Shown: one piece after another, positions 24,229 through 32,291 of the stretch
Numbering within the stretch: the stretch's first letter is position 1
Layout of the letters: every line of letters starts with the position of its first letter
Program-made: the position numbers and the translations under genes
Source: Desulfovibrio sp. OH1186_COT-070
Lineage (GTDB): Bacteria > Desulfobacterota > Desulfovibrionia > Desulfovibrionales > Desulfovibrionaceae
Direction: 5' to 3'
DNA: 64,000 nt
NCBI RefSeq assembly: GCF_003860215.1
Contig: NZ_RQYH01000006.1
Span: 1 to 64,000, forward strand
The notes under the pieces: generated by a model
Databases searched by the model: none
What the model saw: the letters and a program-made list of their open reading frames with translations, nothing else
Told to the model about the DNA's origin: nothing

Positions 24229-25212
24229 ATGGGCGAAGCACCGGAAAAAAATCTGGCCATGGACATTGTGCGCATCACCGAGGCGGCAGCCTTGGCTTCG
24301 GCCCGCTGGCTCGGCCGGGGGGACAAGAATGCGGGTGACGGCGCGGCGGTGGACGCCATGCGCGTGAGCTTTGCCTCCCTCCACATCAACGGCCTGGTCA
24401 TCATCGGCGAAGGCGAAAAGGACGAAGCCCCCGCTCTGGCAGGCGGCGAAAAGGTGGGTACCGGTCACGGCCCGAATCTGGATGTGGCCGTGGATCCCGT
24501 GGAAGGCACCAACCTGCTGGCCTACGGCCGCCCCAATGCCATTTCCGTTGTGGGTGTGGCCCCGAGGGGCAGCATGTTCAACCCCGGCCCCAGCTTTTAC
24601 ATGCAGAAGCTGGTGGTGGGCGGCGAAGCTGCCTCTGTGGTGGATCTTGACGCTCCGGTCAAGGACAATCTGACCAGCGTGGCCAAGGCACTGGGCAAAA
24701 GCGTTCAGGATCTGGTGGTCTTTGTGCTGGACAAACCCCGCCACGAAAAACTCATCAGCGATATCCGCCAGGCGGGTGCGCGCATCCAGCTCCAGACCGA
24801 CGGTGATGTGGCCGGAGCCCTCATGGCCGTGGATCCCCGCTCCGAAGTGGACATCATGATGGGCACGGGCGGCACCCCCGAAGGCGTGCTGGCAGCCTGC
24901 GCCATCAAGGGCATGGGCGGCCAGATCCTGGCCCGCCTCGACCCGCAGTCCTATGTGGAAAAAGAGGCCATCAATGATGCGGGGGTTGACCTGCGCGCAA
25001 CGCTGGACGTCAACGACCTTGTGCGCAGCGACGACTGTTTTTTTGCCGCCACGGGCATTTCCGGCGGCGATTTTCTGCGCGGCGTGCGCTACAGCGCCAA
25101 GTATGCGGTAACGCATTCCCTTGTTCTGCGCGGCAAAACAGGAACCCTGCGCTATGTGGAGTCCTACCACAATATGGACAGGCTCATGAAATTCAGTGCG
25201 GTACGGTATTGA
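24229..25212 (+). CDS. glpX: Class II fructose-1,6-bisphosphatase (GlpX type)
   Basis: A 327-residue metal-dependent FBPase for gluconeogenesis. The GlpX pattern is complete: GRGDKNAGDGAAVDAMR, GEGEKDEAP, DVAVDPVEGT (metal-binding Asp and Glu), DGDVAGAL and MGTGGTPEGVLAACA. The length matches E. coli GlpX (336). AGGAGAC precedes the ATG. The stop is immediately followed by the start of the next gene, so the two form an operon. Confidence 0.96.
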   Translation: MGEAPEKNLAMDIVRITEAAALASARWLGRGDKNAGDGAAVDAMRVSFASLHINGLVIIGEGEKDEAPALAGGEKVGTGHGPNLDVAVDPVEGTNLLAYGRPNAISVVGVAPRGSMFNPGPSFYMQKLVVGGEAASVVDLDAPVKDNLTSVAKALGKSVQDLVVFVLDKPRHEKLISDIRQAGARIQLQTDGDVAGALMAVDPRSEVDIMMGTGGTPEGVLAACAIKGMGGQILARLDPQSYVEKEAINDAGVDLRATLDVNDLVRSDDCFFAATGISGGDFLRGVRYSAKYAVTHSLVLRGKTGTLRYVESYHNMDRLMKFSAVRY

Positions 25213-25773
25213 ATGAAAAAAACAGTTTTTTCCGCTGGTACGGACGCGGTACGGGCACACACTTTCCGTGCCGCGCTTTGCGGGCTTTTGCGTCCGACTT
25301 TTTTGCTCGTCCTGACTCTTGTTCCGGCCCTCGTTTTCTCCCTGCCTGCGCTGTATCCCGGGCAGAATGCGGCTCTGGCCGCCAAGGCGGGCCGCACGAC
25401 CACGGTCTACGACAAACAGCCGCCTGTCACCGACAAGGAGCTTCTGGGCTTCCTTGAACTTCTGCCGCAATTCCGCGCCTGGACCAAAACCAGCAATGAG
25501 GAGGCCCATCCTGTTCTGCGCAACGGGAAAGCGGATTTTCTCTATTCTGCCCAGGCCGCGGCCTGGGTGCAGGGCCACGGCTGGGTTCCGGCACGCTTTT
25601 TCTGCGTCATGGGGCGCATGGCCGCAGCTCTGGCCATTGTGGAAGAAGGCAACAGCCAGAACGCGCGCGCCAGAGACATGCCGGAAGTCACGGATGCCGA
25701 ACTGGCCCTGGCCCGCCGCCACCTGGGGAGCCTGCTCCGGGCGGGCGGCGATGTGCCGCCGGTCAACCACTGA
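25213..25773 (+). CDS. Hypothetical exported protein downstream of glpX
   Basis: A 186-residue protein whose ATG directly abuts the glpX stop (TGAATG). After a basic N-terminal stretch of about 25 residues there is one hydrophobic segment (about 28-45, LLVLTLVPALVFSLPAL) ending near AALAAKAG, a signal peptide or anchor. The remaining about 120 residues are helical, with DKELLGFLELLPQFRAW and DAELALARRHLGSLLRAG. No family is recognised. Its position suggests co-expression with FBPase but gives no functional clue. Confidence 0.72.
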   Translation: MKKTVFSAGTDAVRAHTFRAALCGLLRPTFLLVLTLVPALVFSLPALYPGQNAALAAKAGRTTTVYDKQPPVTDKELLGFLELLPQFRAWTKTSNEEAHPVLRNGKADFLYSAQAAAWVQGHGWVPARFFCVMGRMAAALAIVEEGNSQNARARDMPEVTDAELALARRHLGSLLRAGGDVPPVNH

Positions 25774-25915
25774 CAGCCTCCCGCACAAAAGCCGAAGGGT
25801 TTGCATCGAAGCCAAAGAAACCGGTGCGGCCCTGCCGTTTTTTGTTTTTCCTTTTTTGATCTTTTTGTGTACACAGAACCGCGAAAAAATCATGCCCCCA
25901 AAAACAGGAAACACC

Positions 25916-26473
25916 ATGCCGGAAAGACGCTACGCATTTGCCTGGGAATTTCTGGGCGACCCCGCAAACGGCCGCCCCAATCTGGGCAATACAACGCGCA
26001 TCGAAGCCTACCGGATTTTTCACTATACCATGCGCGATATTCTGGAGCAGATCCACGGAACAGAAGGCTGTGACCGCATCATGTACCGGGCAGGAGAACT
26101 GGCCGGAAAACATTTTTGCGAAAAATTTGTGGGCAGGCACGCGACCTTCGACAGCTTTGCGACCGCGGCCCAGAAAGCCCTGCTGGACATGCGCATCGGC
26201 ATCCTCAAGGTGGAAAAGGCGGATACGGAAAACGCCTCCTACACCATCACCGTGGCGGAAGACCTGGACTGCTCCGGCCTGCCCGACCTGGACAAAACCC
26301 TGTGCACCTACGACGAGGGCTTCCTTGCCGGAATGCTCTTCATCCAGACCGGCAAGGAATTCGAGGTCAGGGAAATCGACTGCTGGTGCACGGGCGACCG
26401 CACCTGCCGGTTTGAGGCCAGATCCAAAAACACCCTTGTGACTGTTGGGGTAGAGCCTCAATGCCCTATATGA
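25916..26473 (+). CDS. V4R-domain protein
   Basis: A 185-residue soluble protein of the V4R (vinyl-4-reductase) type, a small-molecule-binding fold seen in hydrocarbon-binding and haem- or ligand-sensing proteins. Helices EAYRIFHYTMRDILEQIHG and YRAGELAGKHFCEKFVG come first. The C-terminal signature EVREIDCWCTGDRTCRFEA carries the spaced cysteines of the family. The ATG at 25916 follows AGGAAACACC; ATG 25892 would add eight residues without a ribosome site. The ligand is unknown. Nearby is a GGDEF protein without a recognised sensory domain, which may be its output partner. Confidence 0.75.
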   Translation: MPERRYAFAWEFLGDPANGRPNLGNTTRIEAYRIFHYTMRDILEQIHGTEGCDRIMYRAGELAGKHFCEKFVGRHATFDSFATAAQKALLDMRIGILKVEKADTENASYTITVAEDLDCSGLPDLDKTLCTYDEGFLAGMLFIQTGKEFEVREIDCWCTGDRTCRFEARSKNTLVTVGVEPQCPI

Positions 26474-27044
26474 AAAAAAAAATTTATTATCTATCGGTTA
26501 TTTTTGCATTACCCTGCATAGCCTATTCTTCCAGAGAATTATATTGGCATTTCTTGTTCAAGGAACAGCAATCGTATGTGCAAAAAATTGCAGAACGTGA
26601 ATTTTTTGACCATGATACAAAAAGAAAATACGAAAAATTAATTGATTCCGGGCTGAAATTGAAACCTGAAAACATGATTTTCAGATATGAAAAATTTAAA
26701 ATGCGTTTGATTGACAAAGATTATACAGGAGCCATAGAAGCATTAAAACCTGTCCAGGGCAAATGGGAAGCACGACAATTTATTTGCGCAATTTATGATT
26801 ACAGAAATTATCCTGAACAAGAAGTTCTATCTTGCTACAAAGATGCTGCAAACATGATGCGCAAAAAAATAATGTTTATTCAAGCGATGCATATGTCATG
26901 TCATTGTTTTTCTCCAACGAGATGAGTTGTGATGATGCAAAGAAAAACATGCCGAACTCATCCATGCTAAAAAAAATACTTGTCAAAACGTGCGATAGAA
27001 AAAGAATAATAAATGAATATATAGATATTTTATCTGGAAGATAA
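26461..27044 (+). pseudogene. AT-rich gene interrupted by a frameshift at an A7 tract
   Basis: Two overlapping frames together look like one gene. The first (26461-26925) begins with a membrane-anchor-like segment (KKKIYYLSVIFALPCIAYSS) and continues as a helical, Lys-rich domain. At the seven-A run near 26863 the reading should shift by -1 (or gain one A) to continue in the frame ending at 27044, giving the join MMRKKNNVYSSDAYVMSL. In the zero frame the tail is a short nonsense end. G+C is far below the neighbours (many AAA, AAT and ATT codons). The ATG overlaps the V4R stop by 13 nt. No family is recognised. It may be a pseudogene, a sequencing error, or slippage-dependent expression. Confidence 0.6.
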
Positions 27045-27162
27045 AAATACAAAAGTTATCCCGTGTTCGCGCAGAAGGTGTGCGCGATTTGAGCGGCACA
27101 TCTGGCATCACAGCAAAGAGTTGACAAAGAAGGGCAGGGCAAGCACCCGCACTGAGGACAGC

Positions 27163-28122
27163 ATGACAGACCCTGTTTCACCCGCCGTCTCCTTCCCTCC
27201 GGCACCTTCGGCCGCAGATGTCGTGCGGGCCGTGCTCGATCTGCTCATGCGCGTCCCGCCGGACAACGAGCCCTTGCCCGATGCCCTGCGCCGTGTGGAA
27301 GGCATGGACGATCTGCACAGGCAGCTTCTGGGCATCAGAAAGATGGTTTCCGCCCTGTGCAAGGGAGATCTGCACCACTCCTGCAAGGAAAGGGGCTTTG
27401 TGGCAGGCGCTCTCAAAAGCCTGCAATCCGACCTGCGCCATCTGACATGGCAGGTGCAGCGCGTGGCCAGGGGCGAATACCAGCACCGTGCCGCCTTCAT
27501 GGGCGACTTTTCCGAAGCTTTCAACACCATGGTGGAAGAACTGGACAAAAGCGTTTCCGCCCTGACGCAACTGTCCCAGAAGTACAAGGAACTTTCCTGC
27601 AAGGATCCTCTCACGGGCCTGCTCAATCGGCGCGCCTTTCTGTCCCTGGCCATTGACACCCTGGGCCACACAGTGGAGAAAAACACCCCCGTAAGCGTCA
27701 TCATGGCGGATGTGGACCATTTCAAAAAAATCAACGATACCTATGGTCACGCCTGCGGCGACACCGTATTGCAGGCTGTTGCCGCAAAAATCACCTCCTT
27801 CCTGCGCTCCATGGATATCTGCTGCCGCCACGGCGGCGAGGAGTTTCTGCTGCTTCTGCCCGGATCCGCCCTGCAAAACGGCGTCATGGTCGCCGAACGC
27901 CTGCGGCAGGCCGTGGAACAGATGAGCATTGTTGCCGACAACGCAACCGTCACGGTTACGGCAAGTTTCGGCGTCAGGGATCTCCCCCCGCGCAGCGATT
28001 CCCAGTGCCTCACGGAACTGCTGCAAGCGGGCATCAGGGACGCTGACCAGCATCTCTACCGCGCCAAGGAAACCGGCAGAAACCGCGTTGTCTGGAGTTT
28101 GCAGCCTCCGGATCTGCCTTGA
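27163..28122 (+). CDS. Diguanylate cyclase (GGDEF)
   Basis: A 319-residue cytoplasmic protein. The C-terminal half (about 150-315) is a GGDEF domain: DPLTGLLNRRAFL, MADVDHFKKINDTYGH and the active loop HGGEEF, ending YRAKETGRNRV. An inhibitory I-site RSMD lies exactly five residues before GGEEF, so product inhibition by c-di-GMP is likely. The N-terminal part is helical, with a HAMP/STAC-like stretch (RLHTWQVQRVARGEYQHR-type) but no membrane span. The ATG at 27163 has GAGGA upstream; TTG 27121 is the alternative. It makes c-di-GMP from GTP and probably acts on motility or attachment. Confidence 0.9.
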   Translation: MTDPVSPAVSFPPAPSAADVVRAVLDLLMRVPPDNEPLPDALRRVEGMDDLHRQLLGIRKMVSALCKGDLHHSCKERGFVAGALKSLQSDLRHLTWQVQRVARGEYQHRAAFMGDFSEAFNTMVEELDKSVSALTQLSQKYKELSCKDPLTGLLNRRAFLSLAIDTLGHTVEKNTPVSVIMADVDHFKKINDTYGHACGDTVLQAVAAKITSFLRSMDICCRHGGEEFLLLLPGSALQNGVMVAERLRQAVEQMSIVADNATVTVTASFGVRDLPPRSDSQCLTELLQAGIRDADQHLYRAKETGRNRVVWSLQPPDLP

Positions 28123-28179
28123 TCTCCTGTTACCCGGCTACCAGAGCGGATCACACGTCAAAAACACCCTGGTTCCGAC

Positions 28180-30462
28180 TCACAGCACTTCGTAAATCCT
28201 GGCGAACACGTTGTCGTAGACCAGCCGGAAATAGGGCGAAAAGCGCGGATTCTGCGGATCACCCAACAAAAGCTGCACCATGACGGAATTGTACAGTCCG
28301 GCGTCCATGGCCAGCTTTTCGTCCGTCACCCGGTTGAAAAGAAAATTCACATTGCGCCGCGTGGCAAGAAATTTCTCCTGTTCTCCGGCATCGGCCGCGG
28401 GATGGCTGTCAAACCACTGCCGGATATAGTCGCGGCGGGTCAGCCCTGTTTCTTCAAACACGCTGATGGACGAAACGTCCAGAGAATTCAGGCTGCCGTC
28501 AAGGCGGACTTCACCCGTGTCCAGCTTGTAGGCCAGAGCCTGGGGCACGATGGACAGCGCGCCGCCCTCTCCGGAGCGGGAAACAAAGTTCCAGTTGCCG
28601 AAATTGCTGATCCAGAAACCCAGCCGCAGCATCTCGAAGCTCACCACCACAAACTGCCGCCCCCTGGCTTCCAGCAGCGGCGTCCGGGACGAACGCAGAC
28701 TGTCCATGAGCTCCTGGGCCTCCTGCCCGCCCATACCCTCAAAAACCTTGCCCGGCTCGTTGCCCTTCAGGGCGGTCAGGCGGATAAGCTGCCGCGCAAA
28801 GCGCGGATTGTCGGCGGCAAAGACCGCCGCTGGCAGATAGAGCGAAGGGCCGGCATGCTGCGCGCCGTCGGCAATGACCGCCCGGCGGGCAAAGTGGTGG
28901 GCAGCATAGCCCCAGTCCCACCAGAGCCAGAGGACGGAATCCTCGGGCGTCATCGTCCGGACGCGGCTCAGGGCTTCGGCATGGCGGCGGTTTATGATGG
29001 GCCCCTGGGACATGGCGGGAATGATGTCCACAATGGGCAATACCAAGGCCACCAGCAAAAGACCGCTGGTCAGAAAGCCTGCCCCCGCGCCGCGCAGATT
29101 TTCCCGCACAAGGCGCTGCACAAGCCAGAAAAGAGGCAGAGTCAGCCCCATGGCCACCACAGGAGCGCCGAACATGACCATACGCCCGCCCATCTTGGTG
29201 CTCAAAAGCCCCAGAGCAGCCAGCGGCAGCAGAAAAAGGGCACCGGGTCTGCGCAGCAGCACCACAAAAAACCCGGCAAGACCAACAAGACCGGCTTCCA
29301 TCCAGGGGTGGAAATAGGGCAGCAGTTCCACAAAGCTCAAGTCCTGCACCTCGATGATGGACTGCGCCACCGAAGGGTAGGTCAGCATGTGCCCCTGGCC
29401 GGTCACCTTCAGGTCGCCGGAATGCTTGAGGTAGGCATTGATGTGGTTCAGCACGGTCTCCACAATTTCTCCCCGTGCCAGCAACAGGGCCACGCCCCCC
29501 CACAGCAGGGCGCAGAACCACGGCTGCCGGAGCAGGTTGCGCAGCCGCTGGCCGCCCCTGATTTTGCCCAGCGCCGGAAGGAGGCCCAAAACCAGCCCCA
29601 CAGGCCCTGTCAGCGTGGGCAGGGCATAGGCCAGACTGCCCAACAGCAAAAGGACACGCTGCCCGCGCGGCGCCATGACCAGACTCATGAACGCCAGCAG
29701 GCAGACATTGTAGCGGATGAGATAGGGAAAAACCGAATGCCATTCCTGCGTCCACCAGGACACCAGCCCGGAACAGGCCAGCAGCATAATCCACCGTGGG
29801 CGCAGAGGGTCGCCCAGATGGTCTTCCTGCCCCAAAAGCGGCGGGCAGACCAGATCCGCGCGCTCCCCCCGCAACAGACGGCGCACGCTCACAAGCCCTG
29901 ACGACAGGGCCAGACGCCGCAATACCATGCGCGGCAGGAGCATGTGGCGCATGGCCCAACTGGCCGGAACCAGCGTCATGAGCAGGGGAAAAAAAAGGGT
30001 TACCAGATCCGTGTCATAATACCCGAGCAGGGTGCGGGCCAAAAAACCCGGAGCCAGCGATGCGAGTATGCCGGCCGCCACGCCCGCCTCCATGCTGCCC
30101 AGCGCCCATACCCAGGCAAAAACAATGACCGCCACCAGAGAGGCCAGCACCGGAGGAAACCAGAATGCCACCGCCGCCGGAAAGGTGCCCAGCGCGGAAG
30201 AGAGCAACCGCAGCATCTCGGCCATGGGATGCCCCGCGGCCAGACCAAAACCCTCGGCCCCTGCTACCCAATGGTAGGCATCGTGCGTGGCCAGAAGCCA
30301 CTGGTCGCCCAAACGGTATTCGGGATTCTGCCAGCAGGGCAATTCCAGCATGCGCAGGCCAAAGGCCAGAGCCATAGTGACCAGCCCCAGCAGCAGGCCC
30401 CGCAGCCAGTAGTTGCGCGCAGAGGGCGCAAGCCGGGAAACATGCCTTTCAACCGTTGCCAT
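28180..30462 (-). CDS. pglB: PglB/STT3-type oligosaccharyltransferase
   Basis: A 760-residue inner-membrane enzyme that transfers a lipid-linked glycan to Asn of exported proteins. The catalytic acidic residues are in GDQWLLATHDAYHW and in the DxD loop YYDTDL. An SIIEVQDL segment corresponds to the TIxE motif of the external loop. The signature WWDWG (residues in LWLWWDWGYAAHH) replaces the usual WWDYG. About 12-13 membrane spans precede a periplasmic C-terminal domain. Known Desulfovibrio PglB enzymes are active with relaxed glycan and acceptor needs. The ATG at 30462 has GGGGAG upstream and overlaps the rsmG stop by 14 nt. No glycan-assembly genes are near. Confidence 0.9.
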   Translation of the reverse strand: MATVERHVSRLAPSARNYWLRGLLLGLVTMALAFGLRMLELPCWQNPEYRLGDQWLLATHDAYHWVAGAEGFGLAAGHPMAEMLRLLSSALGTFPAAVAFWFPPVLASLVAVIVFAWVWALGSMEAGVAAGILASLAPGFLARTLLGYYDTDLVTLFFPLLMTLVPASWAMRHMLLPRMVLRRLALSSGLVSVRRLLRGERADLVCPPLLGQEDHLGDPLRPRWIMLLACSGLVSWWTQEWHSVFPYLIRYNVCLLAFMSLVMAPRGQRVLLLLGSLAYALPTLTGPVGLVLGLLPALGKIRGGQRLRNLLRQPWFCALLWGGVALLLARGEIVETVLNHINAYLKHSGDLKVTGQGHMLTYPSVAQSIIEVQDLSFVELLPYFHPWMEAGLVGLAGFFVVLLRRPGALFLLPLAALGLLSTKMGGRMVMFGAPVVAMGLTLPLFWLVQRLVRENLRGAGAGFLTSGLLLVALVLPIVDIIPAMSQGPIINRRHAEALSRVRTMTPEDSVLWLWWDWGYAAHHFARRAVIADGAQHAGPSLYLPAAVFAADNPRFARQLIRLTALKGNEPGKVFEGMGGQEAQELMDSLRSSRTPLLEARGRQFVVVSFEMLRLGFWISNFGNWNFVSRSGEGGALSIVPQALAYKLDTGEVRLDGSLNSLDVSSISVFEETGLTRRDYIRQWFDSHPAADAGEQEKFLATRRNVNFLFNRVTDEKLAMDAGLYNSVMVQLLLGDPQNPRFSPYFRLVYDNVFARIYEVL

Positions 30463-31141
30463 GCCCCGCTCCCCGCGCGCAAACGGCAGGCCCGTGGCAG
30501 AGCGCCCGGAACCAGCGTTCTTTGCCGTCCGCCATATAGGCATGCTGTGCAATGCAGCGCCAGGGCGCGGGCGGCTCCTCCTGTTCCGGCGCGCGGGCCA
30601 GAATGACCAGCACGCCCTCCTCATGAAGATGCGCGCGGGTCAGGTCAAGGAGTTTCCGCCAGGGCAAAAAAGCCCGGCTCAAAATACAGTGGGCACAAGA
30701 CGCTTGCTCCCGAAAAAAATCTTCCACCGCGCCCCGGCAGACATGGGTGCGGGGCAGACGCAGGCGGGCCAGGGCAGTAGAAAGAAAAAGCGCCCTTTTT
30801 TCGCGCCGTTCCACCATATGGTAGTCCCCCCGGCTCCAGACCATGCGCAGGGGGATCCCCGGCAGGCCCGCACCGGCCCCCAGATCCCAGGTCAGGGGAG
30901 CGTCGGGCAGGGGCAGACTGTCCAGAAAACGGGCAAGATGAAAACTGTCCGCAACCAGGCGGACAAAAATGTCCTGCCAAGCATCAAAGCCCACAAGATT
31001 CATGGCCCTGTTCCACCCGGCCAGCATTTCCAGATAAAGTGCCAGCGGCTCCAGCACATCCTGCGGCATTTTGATGCCCGTATCCCGGATCAGGCGGGCC
31101 AGTTCCGCCCTGTCCACCGCTTTTTGCCCCATGTTCGCCAT
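30449..31141 (-). CDS. rsmG: 16S rRNA (guanine527-N7) methyltransferase
   Basis: A 230-residue SAM-dependent methyltransferase acting on G527 of 16S rRNA. WNRAMNLVGFD and the DS of RLVADSFHLARFL are typical. The SAM fold is WDLGAGAGLPGIPLRMV, followed by the RREKRALFLSTALARL stretch and LSRAFLPWRKLL. The start is either MANM (31141) or MGQK (31132); the first has AGCGGACGG upstream. It is first in a two-gene operon with pglB and is divergent from fabD. Confidence 0.93.
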   Translation of the reverse strand: MANMGQKAVDRAELARLIRDTGIKMPQDVLEPLALYLEMLAGWNRAMNLVGFDAWQDIFVRLVADSFHLARFLDSLPLPDAPLTWDLGAGAGLPGIPLRMVWSRGDYHMVERREKRALFLSTALARLRLPRTHVCRGAVEDFFREQASCAHCILSRAFLPWRKLLDLTRAHLHEEGVLVILARAPEQEEPPAPWRCIAQHAYMADGKERWFRALCHGPAVCARGAGHGNG

Positions 31142-31223
31142 CTGCCGTCCGCTCGAATTTTTCGGCCGCAAGGCCGTATACGCCCGTTCATAGCTCCGCT
31201 CCCCGGCACTTGCAAGCCCCGCC

Positions 31224-31252
31224 CCGATAACGTACAAATGCGGCTTGAGCAA
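31224..31252 (-). promoter_or_regulatory. Putative promoter of rsmG-pglB
   Basis: On the minus strand TTGCTC (31247-31252) and TATCGG (31224-31229) are spaced by 17 bp, about 85 nt before rsmG. Confidence 0.35.
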
Positions 31253-31304
31253 AAATGCCCCGTTCGCCGGGGCCGAAGCAATGCCGCCGCAAGGAAGGTC
31301 GCCC

Positions 31305-32252
31305 ATGACGCACGCCGTACTGCTTTTTCCCGGCCAGGGCTCACAGGAGCCGGGCATGGGCCGTGATCTGGCCGAAACCTCGGCCGATGCCATGAACCTC
31401 TGGAAGCTGGGCGAACGGGCCAGCGGTCTGCCCCTGCGTGAAATTTTCTGGGAAGGGGATGAGCAGGCCATGAGCGATACCCGCGCCCTGCAACCCGCCC
31501 TGACCGTGGTCAACCTCGCTCTCTGGCAGGCAGTGTGCTCCCGCGCCGCCGTGTGCGGGGCCGCAGGCCACAGCCTGGGCGAACTGAGCGCCCTGGCGGC
31601 CGCTGGCGTGCTTTCGCCCGAAAGCGTCCTGTCCCTCGCCTCCCTGCGCGGCCGCCTCATGGCCGAAGCCGACCCCCAGGGCCAGGGGGGCATGGCCGCC
31701 CTGCTCAAGATGGAGCAGGACGCCGTGGAAGACGTGGTCCGCGAAACTGTTGCCGAAACCGGTTTGCTCCTGATTGTCGCCAATTACAATACCCCCGCCC
31801 AATTGGTCATCAGCGGGGCCAGGGTCGCAGTGCAGCTGGCCTGCCAGAAGGCCAGGGAACGCAAGGGCCGGGGCGTGGAACTCAAGGTCAGCGGCGCATT
31901 TCACAGCCCCATGATGGATGCCGCCAACAGGGAACTGGCCCCGCACCTGAACAGGGCCGTCTGGAGCAAGCCCAGATTTCCCGTCTACTGCAACCTGCAC
32001 GGCAAAGCCGTCACTGACGGGGAAAGCGCGCGGGAAAGCCTGCTCGCGCAAATGACTTCCCCGGTACGCTGGACCGAAACCGTGCGCAACCAGTACGCGG
32101 ACGGTGCGCGGCACTGGCTGGAGCTCGGCCCCAAGGCTGTTCTGGGCAAAATGGTGGCTCCCTGCCTTGCGGACGCAGCCGCCGAAGATCTGACAGTGGA
32201 GTTGGTCAGCAACGCCCAAAACGTAGCGGATTTCGCCCCCCGGAACGGCTGA
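31305..32252 (+). CDS. fabD: Malonyl-CoA:ACP transacylase
   Basis: A 315-residue acyltransferase that loads malonate onto acyl carrier protein for fatty acid synthesis. The oxyanion loop is FPGQGSQ, the nucleophile Ser is in GHSLGELSALAAAG, and the catalytic His is in SGAFHSPMM. NYNTPAQLVISG and ELGPKAVLGKM complete the family pattern. AAGGAAGG precedes the ATG at 31305. The next gene, argS, starts 39 nt downstream. The AT domain of the giant gene at the right edge of the window is a distant paralogue. Confidence 0.95.
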   Translation: MTHAVLLFPGQGSQEPGMGRDLAETSADAMNLWKLGERASGLPLREIFWEGDEQAMSDTRALQPALTVVNLALWQAVCSRAAVCGAAGHSLGELSALAAAGVLSPESVLSLASLRGRLMAEADPQGQGGMAALLKMEQDAVEDVVRETVAETGLLLIVANYNTPAQLVISGARVAVQLACQKARERKGRGVELKVSGAFHSPMMDAANRELAPHLNRAVWSKPRFPVYCNLHGKAVTDGESARESLLAQMTSPVRWTETVRNQYADGARHWLELGPKAVLGKMVAPCLADAAAEDLTVELVSNAQNVADFAPRNG

Positions 32253-32291
32253 GGTTCTTCCGCCATTCCATATTCCTGCCAAGGACACACT

